A DNA stretch of 64,000 nt from positions 122,421,415-122,485,414 of the forward strand of contig NC_089979.1 in assembly GCF_036417845.1 (NCBI RefSeq), written 5' to 3'. The notes beneath the pieces are model-generated. The model searched no databases. It was not told the origin of the DNA and saw only the letters and a program-made list of their open reading frames with translations. Of the stretch, positions 24,107-37,905 are shown piece after piece. Both the position numbers and the translations under genes were made by a program. Numbering within the stretch: the stretch's first letter is position 1; each line of letters opens with the position of its first letter. Origin of the DNA: Apteryx mantelli (taxonomy: Eukaryota; Chordata; Aves; Apterygiformes; Apterygidae).

Positions 24107-27100
24107 GTGAGAAATTCGAAGGCTTTCTGAGCAACTCATTTGTAATCGGTGCTTGATAGGCAGTGATTTATCTGGGTAGGGTTTGGGTCTCAGAAATCCA
24201 TTCAAGCTTATAATTATCTTGGCGTATATAGAAAGCTGTATTCATAGTCCTTCAAACCCATTAGAGCCTCACACATTTCTAAATGGAAAAAAAAAAACCC
24301 AAACCCTTCAACTTTACTTTCTCAGAGGCAGAACAGCTTTCTGTTCCTTGCAGGCTCTTTTGAAATCTGTCCCTTCCCTGCTGACTGTCTTCAGCTCCCA
24401 AAGGAAAAATGAATGCTGGTCCACCGGGTCAGAAAGATTAAAAAAAGATATTTCTGGAAGAAAATCAGTCTACTTACTTCCATTCCTTTGTAACAGGCAT
24501 TTCCTTGTGAGGACAAGCAAGAGGGAAGGTAAGTCAGTCTATGAAATGGAGGCAGGTTTTATACCAGAAACTGGCTATATTTCTAGGAGCACAGAAGTCC
24601 TTGTGCTGTTGTAGTTATAGCAGCATCTATGTCCTTTTGTTGTACTTTACTTTCCATAGGTTTCCTTGGTCTCTGTTCTCCTACTGCCTTTTCTTCAGGA
24701 AAAGGTCTCAGCTCTCCTAGCCAGAAGTATTTGTTTCTGGCTGAGCTGGATCTGCACAGTGATACCAGCAAATTGACAAAATATCTATGTGGTCTAGAGG
24801 TGAGACTCAGGAGACCCCCCTTTTGTGTTGCCCTGTACCTTGTACAGCTATTTACACAATCCTAAAGAGGGGAGCGAAATAGCATTTCCTCTTGTGTAAA
24901 CAGAGGGTGTGAAGGAACAGGCTCAGGAAACCCTTGACACTGGAAATTGTAGGTCATCTTGGCTGAGACTCTAACATCAGCCCTGACTTTTCTGGAGACC
25001 CATTTTTGCTTGTAAGCTGGGGGCAGCCCATTTCCCTGCTCCCTGCTTTCTCTCCTGGTTGTCTCAACCATGTGGGAGTTTCTTGGAGCCAGAACTGTCC
25101 CTTATCATGCAGAGGTGGCGTCAGCCCGATCGAAGGACTGGCACCAGCTGGCCCATGGGCCCCTCTTCTTCCCTCATGTGCGCAGCAGAAGGTGGCACCT
25201 GCTTCCTTGTGCCGCCTCTGCTTCCTCATCCCTGAATCTATTTGGGCAACACCTGGGCATCCCCATGGAGAATTAGCCAAGGGGCACGTGCATGTCCACT
25301 GAAAATCTGCCCCCGGGGAAATCAGTCCCTGGGAGATGAGAGAGTGAGGTACTTCCTTCTGCTTCTCTCACTAAAAATGGGCTGCGGGAAACAAAGTGTG
25401 AGGTAGAAGACCAGACAAAACCATGAGCAGGAGATGGAGCAGGCTGGGACGAATGGCAAAGGAAAGCTGGAGAGAGTTATGGGGCTAGTGAAAGGGAAAA
25501 GACCCAGCTCCCCACAGGAAAATCTGTATATAGAGAAAAGTATGAATGAAATATTCAGGAAAGCCTGGAGCAGTGGCTAACAGTTGTTGCTCCCTCTGAC
25601 CCCCAAAGTGACCCAGCTACATTTTGCATGTGCAACATGATGCAGAAGCCCTGTGGTCCCCTGCAGCACTGCTCTGTGTTGTTAAAAGAGCATCTGTTTT
25701 GCTGCAAATGTGTTTCTTTTTGCTCAGGGCTGAACTTGGAAGGATGGATACGGAGGACAGCAGCCCCCTATTTGTCCACTACATGGGCATGAGAAACACT
25801 ATGTTGTGGTGAACCTAAGGCTGCGTGACGGCTACACCCAAAACTCTCTGGGCTCAAGAGGTGTGCGTAGCCCTCAGCTATTTCATTGGCATGGTGTGAG
25901 GCTTTCTGGCTGTGCAGAAATCTGCTGTGTAAAATCAAGGAGTACGTACAAAGTAGTATTACTATTTTGTGAACTCCCTGCAGCTTTTTAATCATCTAAG
26001 GAGATATTTGCAAAGACCCAAAGGGAAGGTAGACAGTGAACTCCCACAGCCAGTCAATGCGCATTGGGAACCTAGTTCCTGTTTGTGCCTTTGAAATGCT
26101 ATCCTCCAGGATATTTTGTTTTCTCATTCTAGTGTCAGAGCATGCATGTGTTGGGTTTGGATGGCTTGCTGTGTACTTTGGCAGCTTTCAGAAAGCATCC
26201 CTCCGGAGAGAGCAGGATGGCCCTCATGCTATCCCTTTGCTCCCAAGAAACTCTCCAGGGAGGTGGCCGTGGTGCAGGGCTGCCCTCAAGGCGAGAAAGA
26301 GCAAAGCAGAGCTGCTTTGGGGTGACCGTGCCAGTCTGGGGGGAAAGATCTGCGAGAGGCTGAAAGGGGCCGTTCCTGCTCACGAGGGGCTGCAACACAG
26401 GGCTCCCACAGCCATTGGCTCCTGGAGGCTGTCAGGCTGTTTCTGCATCATCTCCGGCTGCAGGATTAGCCCAGGCTCCTTCCCATCGCTCAAGAGCGAG
26501 CCAGAGATGAGCCTGCCCTAGCAAACTCCTGCTGCTTCTTGGAAAGTAGAAATGATTTCTGTGAGGGAAGGGTCCGGCAGTGTTGGCGTGCTGGCCGGGC
26601 TGTGACAGAGGGTGAAGGAGGGGTTGGAGGGAGCTGACACGTTTTAGGCATGACTTGCTCCCTGTCTGCCCGACGCTGCACTCAGAGCAGCAGGCAGGTT
26701 TACAACAGATCCGACAGCTGCCACTTCAGTTAGCAATCACTGAATGCCTCAGGTTTGCAAAATGAGTTTTGATGGCACTGTTCCCAGCTTTGCGTATCTG
26801 CTCCTCTAATTTCTACCTTGAAGCTTAAAGGGTCCTGCTGGACTGGGAGAAAGGCCACTGTGTCTGGATTAAAGCCTGGCCCTGCTCCGATAGAAGCTGG
26901 TGGGAGTTTTGCCATGAAAGGAACAGGGATGAAAAATGGAAGATGTAGCCGTTAGGGGTGGGTTTTTCCAAAACACTGCTGTGATTTTGCAACACAGGTT
27001 TCATCGCACTTGTGAATACCCCGGGGCCAAAGTCTCTGCTGCTTTGCACACTGTACAGGCTACCAGCAGTCGTGTAGGATGGATGATGGCAGGCGTGGGA

Positions 27101-28979
27101 GGCCAAAGCAGTGGCTGCAGTGGGTAAGTGCCTAAGCTGCCAGCATCGCCCGTTCCCAGATCTGAGGAGACCGTGGCTGAAATCCTGGAGCTAACCCTTC
27201 TTTGAGGCCATACCATTTTCACCTGTACCCACTGGAGAACCAGCAGAGGTAAGGGGATCAGCGGTACAATATCGACATGGCTTTAAATATTTGAGCGGAT
27301 CTCCTGAGCTTCCTCGGGAAACATGTTTGCAGTACACTTTGTTCTCAGGTCTTGCTGCATTTTTAATCTGATTTTTGCACTGTGAACATCATTTAAAAAA
27401 AACCTCCAGGGGAAGAAGAAGGAGAAAATCCAATCAAAATTTCAAAATGCTGAGATTGGAGTGTTTGTCTGTAGGCTGTGTGGATTTATCATACTAGTTT
27501 GGCCACTGATCCCTTAAGTCTGACTCCTACAGCAGCCATCCATGCCTGTTTCTGATAGCAAAATCCTCAAATGTCAGGCATGCATTTTAAATGGTTATTT
27601 GCAAGGAGAGGCAATCCAGAGAGACAAGCCAGAGCACTTGGCCTGTCAGTCAAGACTCGCAATGCCATTGCACCAACAGGAATCATTTTGACAGAAAATT
27701 GCATATAAATTGAATCATTGCAAAATTAAGAAAAGGAGATGAAAGCAAATGCTCCCAAAATGAGATAACACCAATGAATCACAGAGCACATGCACATAGT
27801 CCAGATTCGGAAATACCACCGATAGCTCCTTTCACCCTCTGCTGTCCCTCCACCTCTCAGAAGTGTATCAGACTTCCTGCTGTCATCACCCAAGAAGCAC
27901 CTATGTACGCAGAAATGGCTCTAGCATCTGTCCCTTCCTCTCTTTCCACATCTTGCTCCAAGGACCCTATTAACTCTCACCTCTGTTGCCATTGGGGTCT
28001 CCGAAGCTTGGGTTTGATAATGTTCCTGTCTAGTCATACTGACAACGTGTGGTTATGAAAGATTACCCAAAGCTGGGGTGGATCACGGTGTGCTTGCAGA
28101 TGCCAAACCTTGCTTTTGTTCAGACAGGTGTTAAACAACCCATTCAGATGACAGTGGCATGCAAAAAAGCCATGGGCTCGACCCGTGCTTGTGCATGTCT
28201 GCAGAAGATTGCCGGTGCTGGAGGTCCTGTCACGACCTGGATGTGGTCCACAGGTGGGCAGACGGGCTCAGGTTAGTCTCTTGGGCATGGTATGCGCTCA
28301 GTGCCTTTTTTCAAATGTATGTGTGAACCTTCCCCTGAGTGGTGAAAGAAGGAGCATACGGTAACAGGATAGTAACGGGATAGTAATAGGTGCTTGTGGC
28401 TGAGGAGCATAGCAAGTCCTCCCCGACTGCCTCTCAGTCCTGCTTCTAGGGGCACGTGGGGTCTGGCTGATCCCAGCAAGGCATTGCTCAAACCTTTGGC
28501 ACTGCCATTTCACGGGCTGTGTCGAATGTGACCAGCAACGTGTGAAGCGAAAAGATAGATCTTTCTCTAAATCACACCCAATAGTCAAATTCGCTGTGGG
28601 CTACATCCGGAGTAATCTCTGGGGTAGCCCTGAGTGACAGACTGAAATCATAGCAAAAAAGGAAGCCAAATCTATGACAAACAGAGGGCAAATGGCTTGG
28701 AAACGTCCCTCAATGTTGCAATAAACTATTGGTGTGTAAGAGGCATACTTGACTGCTCAGCCGTCCCTATTACACCCTCCCTTATGGACTCCAGCAACAG
28801 CGCTGGCCTGCCCTGCCAAAAGCGGCAGCAGGATCCCATTGCCTCACGTGGTCCCAGAGGCAGCTGACCTTAATTAAAATGTCGTAACGCGCCAGTCCAA
28901 AATTGTAACGCCCAGGACACCCCAGGGGACTCAGAGAGCTTATGCAGTATAAATGCAAGAACCCCAGAAGGTTATTTTT

Positions 28980-30800
28980 TGGCTGGGTCGGTCCCCGAGC
29001 CTCCCTGCTGACAGCTGCTGTTGCGGGCGGCCACGGCGAGGGCAGACGCGGTGGCGGGGAAGCTGGTACTGACGGGCCCAAGAAGCCAACATCAGGCTCC
29101 CTGCTTGTCTGTGTAAGCTTTAATTCACCTCTTTTCTTAGCCTTAGTTTTGAGTGGCGATGAAAGGTGTTGGGAGATGCGCTGGAGCAATTAAAAAAGCA
29201 CTCAGTGAACCAAGGGGCCGTGAAGGAATTAATAGCCTCAGGGACTAGCCGAAGCCTGCTCTGGGCAGAGCGTCATGTTAAAACCACTGCTTACATCTAG
29301 CGCTTTGCAGGGTCCTGTGAAATGTCGGTGTGGGGCAGCATGGGCGCAGCGAACCAGAGAGGGGCTCGAGGAGGCGAGCTTGCACCCCGGCGCTGCCGCT
29401 GCCCTCCCGCGTTACCTGCGACGGGCCCGTGGCGCCAGCCCGCTAGGCTGCCGGCTGCGTCCTCGGGTACCTCGGAAGTGGAGGTCCCAGACGCCCCAAA
29501 AATAGTTCTAGCATTTTAATTTCTTTTAACTGGATGAGAAATCTTGTCCCGGAGCTGCAGCCCAATCCAGGTGCCGGCGTGACACAGCGCTTTGTCGCGC
29601 AGTTGAAAGGAAAAGCAATACTGTTAAAAAGCGTCAAAGGGCTTTTTCTCAGGCACCCGGGAGCAGACCCGTGGTTTGCTTTCTCTGTGTTGCTGCGGGT
29701 TTTTCCAGGGCAAACGTGGTCCCTGGGGCTCTGCCTTTTTCTTTGCTCTCTCCCACACCAGGGGCTCAGTGAAGAGCAGGGCTTGGGGGGGTGCTCGTCT
29801 TTTCAGTCCCCTCTACCTGCGTCTCCTGGCTCAAGTCAGCCCTCGGTGCTTAAAAAAGCAGCGCGAAGGGCTCTTATTGTGAAAAAGAGACTCTTCGAAT
29901 GACTGTTCCCCCCTTCCCAGCCTCTCCTCTCCCCTCCCCATGGGGAGGTGGGTCTGGGCTGCTGCACAGTTTGAAAACTCGCAGCTGAAGTTTGGAGCGT
30001 GTCCTCCTTCCCTGCCAGCGCCCAGCCAGCGCCCGTCCAGTCGGGGAGAAACGGGGCAGAAAGAGCCGAAACGCCAGGCGCGGGGGCACCCGCCCACCCC
30101 GGACCCTGCCGCAAAGCTTGCCAGCGAGGCCGGGCAAGCGAGGAGATCCCTTGGGAACGAGGAGCCGGCGAGGGCGGACTGCGGAGAGCCCAGGGTGCGC
30201 GCGGTGCGGCGGTTCGGAGGGTTACCCCAGCGTGACAACATCTGGCTGCAATCAACAGCACAGCGAGAGGAGGCGCCTTAGTTAGGCGCTGAAGGATTTT
30301 TAGCTTTTTTTCTTTTTTTTTTTTTAATAAGGGGTTCTAGTTTTGTGTCGGAGCCCCGCAGGTGGCTCCCGCCAGCGAGCCGCGGGGCTGGGCGCTGGCG
30401 AGAGGAGAGGACCGCGTGCCGTGTTCTCCACGGGAGGTGGGTGAAGCGAGTGGCTGAAGGACAAGAGGAGGCGCGCTCCGGCGGGCACGGCCAGGCATGG
30501 TAGGATTTACGGGTTTCGCTGCCGAACCCTTGGCGGGAAGAGGTGCCGGGCCTGCTGGGAGGCGCCGTCCATGTGGGACAAGCCGGTGCTTGCTGTCCTG
30601 CTTGGAGACACGAGCTGCTCCACAGGCTGCGGTGCGCAGAGGCGAGCAAGCCACGAGTCTGCTCCGGTCGAGGTTCATCCGTTGCAGCACCTGGGGTGGG
30701 CAAAGCACACTGTAAAGGCCCTTGGAGACCCAGTTCCTCCAAGTGCTGTCGCTCAAGGCAGCTCTGCCGGTCAGGGAGAGCGCCTGTGACTTTTTGCCTG
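28980..30800. promoter_or_regulatory. Orphan CpG-rich block, possible promoter/first exon
   Basis: The sequence is GC-rich with many CpG dinucleotides, densest at about 29330-29480, 30000-30240 and 30350-30560, in otherwise moderate-GC DNA. No coding exon is recognised inside it. The long frames here are a by-product of GC content. The nearest downstream gene on the plus strand is GASK1A, whose first exon is missing from the annotation, so this may be its promoter about 17 kb upstream. It could equally serve a non-coding RNA. An ATG directly followed by GT lies at 30497-30501. Confidence 0.45.
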
Positions 30801-33800
30801 GCAAAACTCCTCTTAAACAAAGAGGATTTAAGCTGGGGAAGCATATTTAACTATTTTGTTAGAGTGAATTGTAAACAATGAATTTGACAATCTTGGGGAA
30901 GTTAGCAGCCAGGGAACCTGGCTTGTGCGTGCGAGCTTGAGGAGGCTGGTTACTGCGGGAAGGGGCGGCTGGTCGGCTCTCAGCACCTCAGACAAGCAGA
31001 GAGTGCGGAGCAAAGGCAGCAAAGCAGAGACACACGTAGACAGCACGAGAGGTATCAGTTTGGTCCTCACAAACCATAGTGTGGTCGTCAGAAAGTGACA
31101 AAGATGACAGTTTGGCAAGGGCCAATGTCCCCGCTTGGAGAAATGGCAGGGTTTCCCGCAGTTAGCTGGTTTCCCTCTGTCAGCAGCCTATTACTGTTTA
31201 ATGTCATTTAGTTTTGGCACTCGGGTTCGGGACGTTCTCTGGCAACGATTTTTTGCATAAAACCTGAGCTAGCACAGACTGATCCCCTGGCAGCTCCCTG
31301 CCACTGCTGGCCGCACGTTTCACGTCAAAAGCAGGGGCTCCTCCTCTGCCCTGCCAGGGCATCCATCTCGGTCCTTGCAAAACTCGTGATGTTCCCAGCA
31401 CCTGGCAGAGGATTTGTGTCACCTCCGAAAGCCTGGGCATGCCTGTTTGCGGGGTGCACTAGTAACCTTAAGGAAGGAGTGGGCTGAGTACCCTTGCACC
31501 ACCTAGCTAGCCAGAACAAAACCCTTGAATCGGCAGTTTTCCATCCTCTTAAAATCAGAGCTAGCTAATATTACAGAGTATTACTCGGCAGGGGGACATC
31601 TAGCAGAAGTACCCTACCCCTTTACATCGCTTGGTGGGAAATCCTTGCCTGGCTGTGCGGACTTGTCCTTTGAGCGAGCTCAAGCGATGAGCATGCAAAT
31701 CCCCAGGAGACCAAAAACTCAGCACAGCCGTGTGCTCTCGGGGCAGGAGACCTGGCGGATGGCTGCCCATCTAAGCAGAGATTTAAAATTCACATGCTGA
31801 ATAAGCTAAGAAGGTTCCTGATGCTGCTGCCAAAACCAAGCGCTTTGCTGTTGCCTGTGCGGCTGAACATCTCCAAGTCCTCGAGAGTGCAGTTATGAGT
31901 CAGAGCGACTCCCAGAGCCGAAGTGTCCCATCCATCGGCCTTGGCTCCTCAGGCTCATTGTACTAACGAGTAGTTTGGCTTTGCCAACCTTGTTTCGGCA
32001 GAGAGGGGGAATGGGACACACTGATGTTTCAGTTTATCGTTTCCATCCTACAATTTGCACAGGCTATTGTGAGTTTCTTAACTAATGAAATTCAGCAGCA
32101 GGGAAAAGGGGAAAGTAGAGGGTTGTGGCACCCATTTTCAGATGGGAAGTAGCCCCCCTCCATCACCCAAAAAACAAGCCGTCTCTCCTAGCAACAGCCT
32201 TTCACCTGCAGTAAGGGTTTCCTGCATGAGCCTCAACTATGAAGCCTTTTGAAGAGTATTGCATGTGCCAGGTGCCTGGTGTGGTCTCCACTGGGAGAGC
32301 AGGCTATTCATTTTTCATCTGGATTTCCATTTTTCCTTAACAAGCGAAGGTCTGGTTCTGCAGTTGTCTCCCCTTTGCGAGTTCCTGAACTGATTGCTTT
32401 GATTCCTCCTGCAGTCTGGGTTCGATCTGCGCATTGTTCAGCTGTGGGCAGGCCAGTGACAGCCGAGAGTATTAATTCCAGGCTGGGCTCTAAATGGCTT
32501 GTCTTGTTGCATCATTTGCAATAAAACCCCAAGTAAAATCCTCAGGCTATCTTTTTCTTTCAGAAATCCCAAGGACCAGCTGTAGAAAGTGGAGCCGCCA
32601 CCACGGAGCTGCTTTGGGGCCAGGTTGGGAGGTAGCGGCGCCGTCCCCCAGGGACTCGCACCGTGGTGCTCCCCTGGCCTCGGGCAGGGCTTGGTGATGG
32701 TTATTGTCACAGGGGCAGGGACCTGGAAGCCGTCCGCCATTTGGTTTCTCTCAGCATCCAAGAAGTGTTTATTTTACGTGGTTTGCCTTAAAAGCGTGAT
32801 GAGGCGAGGGCCGGCAGAGCTGCCAGGAGCACAGGCTTTGCCTTGGTGGCGCAGGCTAGTGGTGTGCCTGGGCTGCTAATGTGCATCTCCCAGAAAAGGG
32901 AGCTGAGCCCTGCCGTGATTTTTGGGGACCGTGGGAGGTGGGCGTTGGGACTTCAGGCTGTCCTTGCTGGCTGAAAACATCACTGCCCCCAGCTCCCCAT
33001 ATAAATACCACAAATGTTAGTATTGATCACGCAGCTACAGCCTGCTGCTTTTACGGTCCAGATGCTCTTTATGGCTCTCTGATCTCCTGGAGCAGTGAGT
33101 GCCACGGGATGACTGCATTAAAGAAACATCTTCCTTCTTCTGGTTTTAAGCTTTACCAGACGTTAATTTCCAACTATTCTGTCATTCCCTTAGTATGAGG
33201 TATTATAAAGAAGAGGGACTGATTGCACTTTATTAATACCCTGGCGTAGACACCCAATGCTTTAATTACCCCTTCTGTTTCAAATATTCAGTAACTCTGG
33301 TTTGCCTGCAGCTGTTTACCTTGCCTGGAAGAAAAAGCCCCCTTAGAACAGGGCCACACCAGTGCTCTCACTGTGTTTGCTCCGTTCATTTGCCCAGCGG
33401 GATTCATTAGAAGAAGGAAAGGTGGGCTCAAGGGTTGCTCCTGTGAAGCTTTGCCTGGGACCGGGTCTGAGGGACACAGGAGGCAGCCAGAGCCAGGTGG
33501 TGTGCAGATTTCTTTCCCTTTTTAAGGAGTAGAGGAATGGTTTAAGCTGAGGAAGATGGAGTTACCTTTTCTGAAATTCAGGGTGGAGCAAGTACAGACA
33601 ATTCTGTCTGTTTTCAATAAAAGACTCCAATGATGAAAGGCGCTGCTGTCCTGCTGCCCTCCCTTCCCGGCTGGAACACTTTGGAATCCCATGAATGCAC
33701 TTTCTTGCTCTCTAGAAGGAAAAAAAAAACCCTAAAGCAAGTTAGGGGAAACTGAATCAGCCAACTTGTGCAATCTCTGCTGAAATGCATTCAAGGGAAT

Positions 33801-36304
33801 CTGAGGCTGCCCCTCAGCTGTGGGTGGCTGCTGGAGTGAGTTCTGCAAACCCCTGCTGGACACTGAACACTGTTTTCTGGTGCTAATCCATGGGTGAGAA
33901 ATGAAAACTGAATATAAGCGGATCAAAATCCCTTCTCCCCAAACTAAAGAAAAGATGCATCCCCCCCCCAAATAAAATAAATAAAACCACTGCCTTACTG
34001 GATCAGGTGCCAAACTGTTTAGGAGAGTCTTAGCAGTTTTTCAGGAATTCATCAGAAGGATTAGCAAACTCATCAAGAGCAAACAAAGAAATAAATTTTA
34101 TTTTATTTTAATGTATTATTCCCCATGTTCCATGCAGCCCAAAATGCTTTGCAAAAAGAGAAGTAGCTTTCTAGCGCTTCTGCTCCTTGCTGCTGTTAAG
34201 CATAAAGGAGTTGAACCAATGCAGCCCCACTGGAGATGCTGCGTTAAAGTTGGTGAGCAACCCAGGGGAAGCACAAAGAGACTATTCAGGACCAGGGACT
34301 TTGCAAGGAAGGGAATCTGTCATGGCTCCCAAGTTCTTCATTGCTTGGTACTTTACCGGGTTTTGGGCATCCTGCAGAAATGGCGCATTGTCACTTGTCA
34401 CAGTTTGAAATGAACCACTGAGGACCAGGACTTCTGATTTCTAAGGGTCTTGGGGGGAAAAAAAAGCATATTGTTTTTCACCAAAAGAAAACTAGATGTT
34501 TTTGAGGCTGTTTGTGTGCGGGATTAGAGGCAAGCAACTCCAGCATGTGATCTGCAGGCTGTTGCCCTCCTCCGAAGCACCCTCTGCAGCTCCTTGCAAA
34601 CAAAGGCAGTACTGTTCAAAATGAATTGCCGCCTGGGACACAGATGTTGCACAAAGGGAAGCCACATGTGCTGCTCTGGGGAAGGGGCCCCTTGCTGCTT
34701 TTTCACCCACACAGATGTGAATGGTGATCTGAAAACATCTTGACTTGAGTGCAGCAGACCGGCAGGGAAACTAGGAAGAGGGGAGGGGTAAAGGGAAACC
34801 TGATGAGAACCTGCAGGACAAGGGGAGGAGCGCAGGAACGAGCGAGGTGGCCTCTGCAAATGGATCTGTGTGTGGCACTCAAGTTGCTGCAGAGGTCAAG
34901 CAGCCCTTGCATGGCCCTGCTATCATGCAGGCAGATACAGTCATCAGCCAAATTGCAGAGTATTAGGGCATGGGATCGACTTCAACGAGTAGCCTGTGCC
35001 CTTTGATCCGTCTTGGTCCATGACCATGACAGTAGGACATGTCATTTCTTCTGCTGCTGGGTTGCTAGGAGGCAATATAACCCCCTGAGCTGGTCTGACA
35101 CCATGCTGCAGGATCTGGTAGACTCCATAAGCACCCTCCTGCTTGGCTTGGGAAAGAGACATTTTCTGAAATAGCTCCTAAATGGGCACAGCAGCCTAAA
35201 TGGGATGCACTCAAATCAAACATGGACTTCCCAGAGCTTGTGTCTAGACAGCATCCAAGACAACCACAAGGACAGCAGTAAGCTCAGGATGATCTGCCTA
35301 CCTTCCTGACTGGCAGCTCTCAGAGGTCCACCCACCCCTTGGTGGGCCACCAAGTCACATAAGGTTGCATGGAGCTGCCTAACACGATGGGGTGGGCAGC
35401 ACTGCCCCTGCGTCTTGGGCTGTGCTTAAAGCTCTGCCATTTGGGCAGAAAGCAACTCTGCTCTCAAGACACCCCTTCAGGACTGACCAGGCATCTGAAG
35501 CACCTTGCTCTGGTGTAGCCCGCACACCAGTGCATCTTGGTGATGTTTCCTGAAGGACAAGCAGCAATCTTTCAGGAAATGTGTCTCTAAGAAGCAGAAA
35601 ACCTAGCTAAGTGCAAGAGTTCATAGTGAAGATGCTGACTCTGACTTTGGGTAGAAGGATGAGGCATTTGAAAGCTTTTAACTTGCTTACTTCAAGCCAA
35701 ATCAGTATGGTGTCCAGGAGACTGTTTATTTTTGTAGTGCAGTGTGCTGACTTCTGGGATTAAATCTATGGGTTTGGAGTTACAGCGTACATAGCATTGA
35801 GATGAACAGTGCCCTCTCCATCAATCACAGAATTGAATATTAGCTTCCTGCAGGCTGAAAGATTTATGCAGTAAGGGTGAGGAGAATTATAGAAGAATTA
35901 TAAATCTTTCATTTTTCCCAGTGAAAATCACATGATTTATGGACAAGGACACTATCATTGTAGGAAGAGAAAGTCCCAGCCTGTACCCTGCAGGGTGTTA
36001 GTCTGTCCCAGGGGCAGGACATGTCATTTGTCCTCCCCAGATCCCTCTGAGTGGCAGCTTTGCCCTTGACAGTATCAGCTGTACCCCACATCTCAGTGTC
36101 ACCCACAGACTCGAAGGCAGTGCGCTCCTCCTCCTTCTTGATGAGGATACTAAACAGGACATTTGGGACGTTTTAGAGCAAGAGTTGTCTGTGTTTCTCC
36201 ATGCATGTGCTTAAATCCCTTTATTCTAAGACAGACTTGAACATCTGCCTTATTCTTTGTTGGACTTGGGTGAACTGCCGAGTCCAAGCTGTAACAGCAA
36301 CAAG
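30801..36304. other. Intergenic DNA, no gene recognised
   Basis: Only short frames without recognisable domains. An A-rich/TTTTA-rich patch lies near 34080-34125 and a C9 run near 33961-33969. An AT-rich, homeobox-like segment near 33130-33300 may be conserved non-coding sequence, but this cannot be shown from one genome. Confidence 0.5.
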
Positions 36305-37905
36305 AACTCACAGAACGGTTGAGATTGGAAGGGACCTCTGGAGATCATCTAGTCCAACCTCCCTGATCAAGCAGGCACCTAGAGCATGTTGCACAGGATC
36401 GTGTCCAGGCGGGTTTTGAATATCTCCAGAGAAGGAGACTCCACAACCTCTCTGGGCAACCTGTCCCAGTGCTCTGTCACCCTCACAGTAAAGAAGTTTT
36501 TCCTCATGTTCAGATGGAAGCGTCTGTGTTTCAGTTTGTGCCCGTTGCCTCACGTCCTGTCGCTGGGCACCACTGAAAAGAGTCTGGCCCCATCCTCTCG
36601 ACACCCTCCCTTCAGATACTTGTACACGTTGATAAGATCTCCTCTCAGCCTTCTCTTCTCCAGGCTAAACAGGCCCAGCTCTCTCAGCCTTTCCTCATAA
36701 GAGAGATGCTCCAGTCCCCTAATCATCTTTGTAGCCCTTCGCTGGACTTGCTCCAGTAGTGCCACATCCCTCTTGTACTGGGGAGCCCAGAACTGGACGC
36801 AGTACTCCAGATGGGGCCTCACCAGGGCTGAGTAGAGGGGGAGAATCACCTCCCTCGACCTGCTGGCAACGCTCTTCCTGATGCAGCCCAGGATACCATT
36901 GGCCTTCTTGGCCACAAGGGCACATTGCTGCCTCATGCTTAACTTGGTGTCCACCAGCACTCCCAGGTCCTTCTCAGCAGAGCTGCTCTCCAGCAGGTCA
37001 ACCCCCAACCTGTACCGGTGCAGGGGGTTATTCCTCCCTAGGTGCAGGACCCTGCACTTCCCTTTGTTGAACTTCATGAGGTTCCTCTCTGCCCACCTCT
37101 CCAGCCTGTCCAGGTCTCTCTGAATGGCAGCACAGCCCTCTGGTGTATCCTCCACTCCTCCCAGTTTTGTATCATCAGCAAACTTGCTGAGGGTGCACTC
37201 TGTCCCTTCATGCAGGTCACTGATGAAGAAGTTGACCAAGACTGGACCCAGTACTGACCCCTGGGGGACACCGCTAGCTACAGGCCTCCATCTAGACTTT
37301 GTGCCACTGAGCACAACCCTCTGAGCTCTGCCTTTCAGCCACTTCTCAGTCCACCTTGCTGTCTGCTCATCTAGCCCACACTTCCTGAGCTTGCCTATGA
37401 GGATGTTACGGGAGACAGCGTCAAAAGCCTTGCTGAAGTCAAGATAGACAACATCCACTGCTCTCCCCTCGTCTACCAGCCAGTCATCCCATCGTAGAAG
37501 GCTACCAGGTTCATTAAGCATGATTTCTGCTTTGTGAATCCATGCTGACTACTGCTGATCACCTTCTTATCCTTCCCATGCTTAGAGATGGCATCCAGGA
37601 TGAGCTGTTCCATCATTTTTCCAGGGATTGAGGTGAGGCTGACTGGCCTGTAGTTCCCTGGGTCCACCTTTTTGCCCTTTTTGAAGGCTGGAGTGACATT
37701 AGCCTTCTTCCAGTCCTCAGGCACCTCTCTTGATCTCCATGGCCTTTCAAAGACGATTGAGAGTGGTCTAGCAACGAGGTCTGCCAGCTCCCTCAGCGTT
37801 CATGGTGCATCCCATCAGGGACCATGGACTTATGGATGTCAAGTTTTCATAAATGATCTCTAATATGATCCTCCTCACCAAGGGAAAGTCTTCCTTTCTC
37901 CAGAG
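36305..37905 (-). mobile_element. CR1 LINE, 5'-truncated, second copy
   Basis: Same orientation and content as the copy at 3573-5051. The reverse transcriptase frame is 36550-37521 with the same VPQGSVLGP block and FADD motif, and the upstream frame is 37473-37724. The same single-base deletion splits the frames. A stop unique to this copy (TGA where the other copy has CGA, near 36550) removes the C-terminal end. The 3' tail begins with CTCACAGAACGG at the left edge. CR1-like text continues past the point where the first copy stops, through GGTGCATCCCATCAGGGACC (about 37803-37823), to a CR1 phrase ending near 37905. The outer part looks more worn than the core. Confidence 0.93.

Larger units (their letters stand above)
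18481..28979. other. Intergenic DNA, no gene recognised
   Basis: No open frame in this 10.5 kb resembles a known protein. It becomes more GC-rich towards its right end. It contains low-complexity tracts listed separately, and two AT-rich, homeodomain-site-rich blocks (about 23530-23640 and 27590-27770) that could be conserved non-coding elements. There is a TATAAAT at 28948-28954 just before the CpG-rich block. Confidence 0.5.

Noticed and set aside
30278-30844. 188-codon minus-strand open frame in the orphan CpG block
   Set aside because: Composition follows GC content, with no domain. The Lys run is only the reverse of a T tract.
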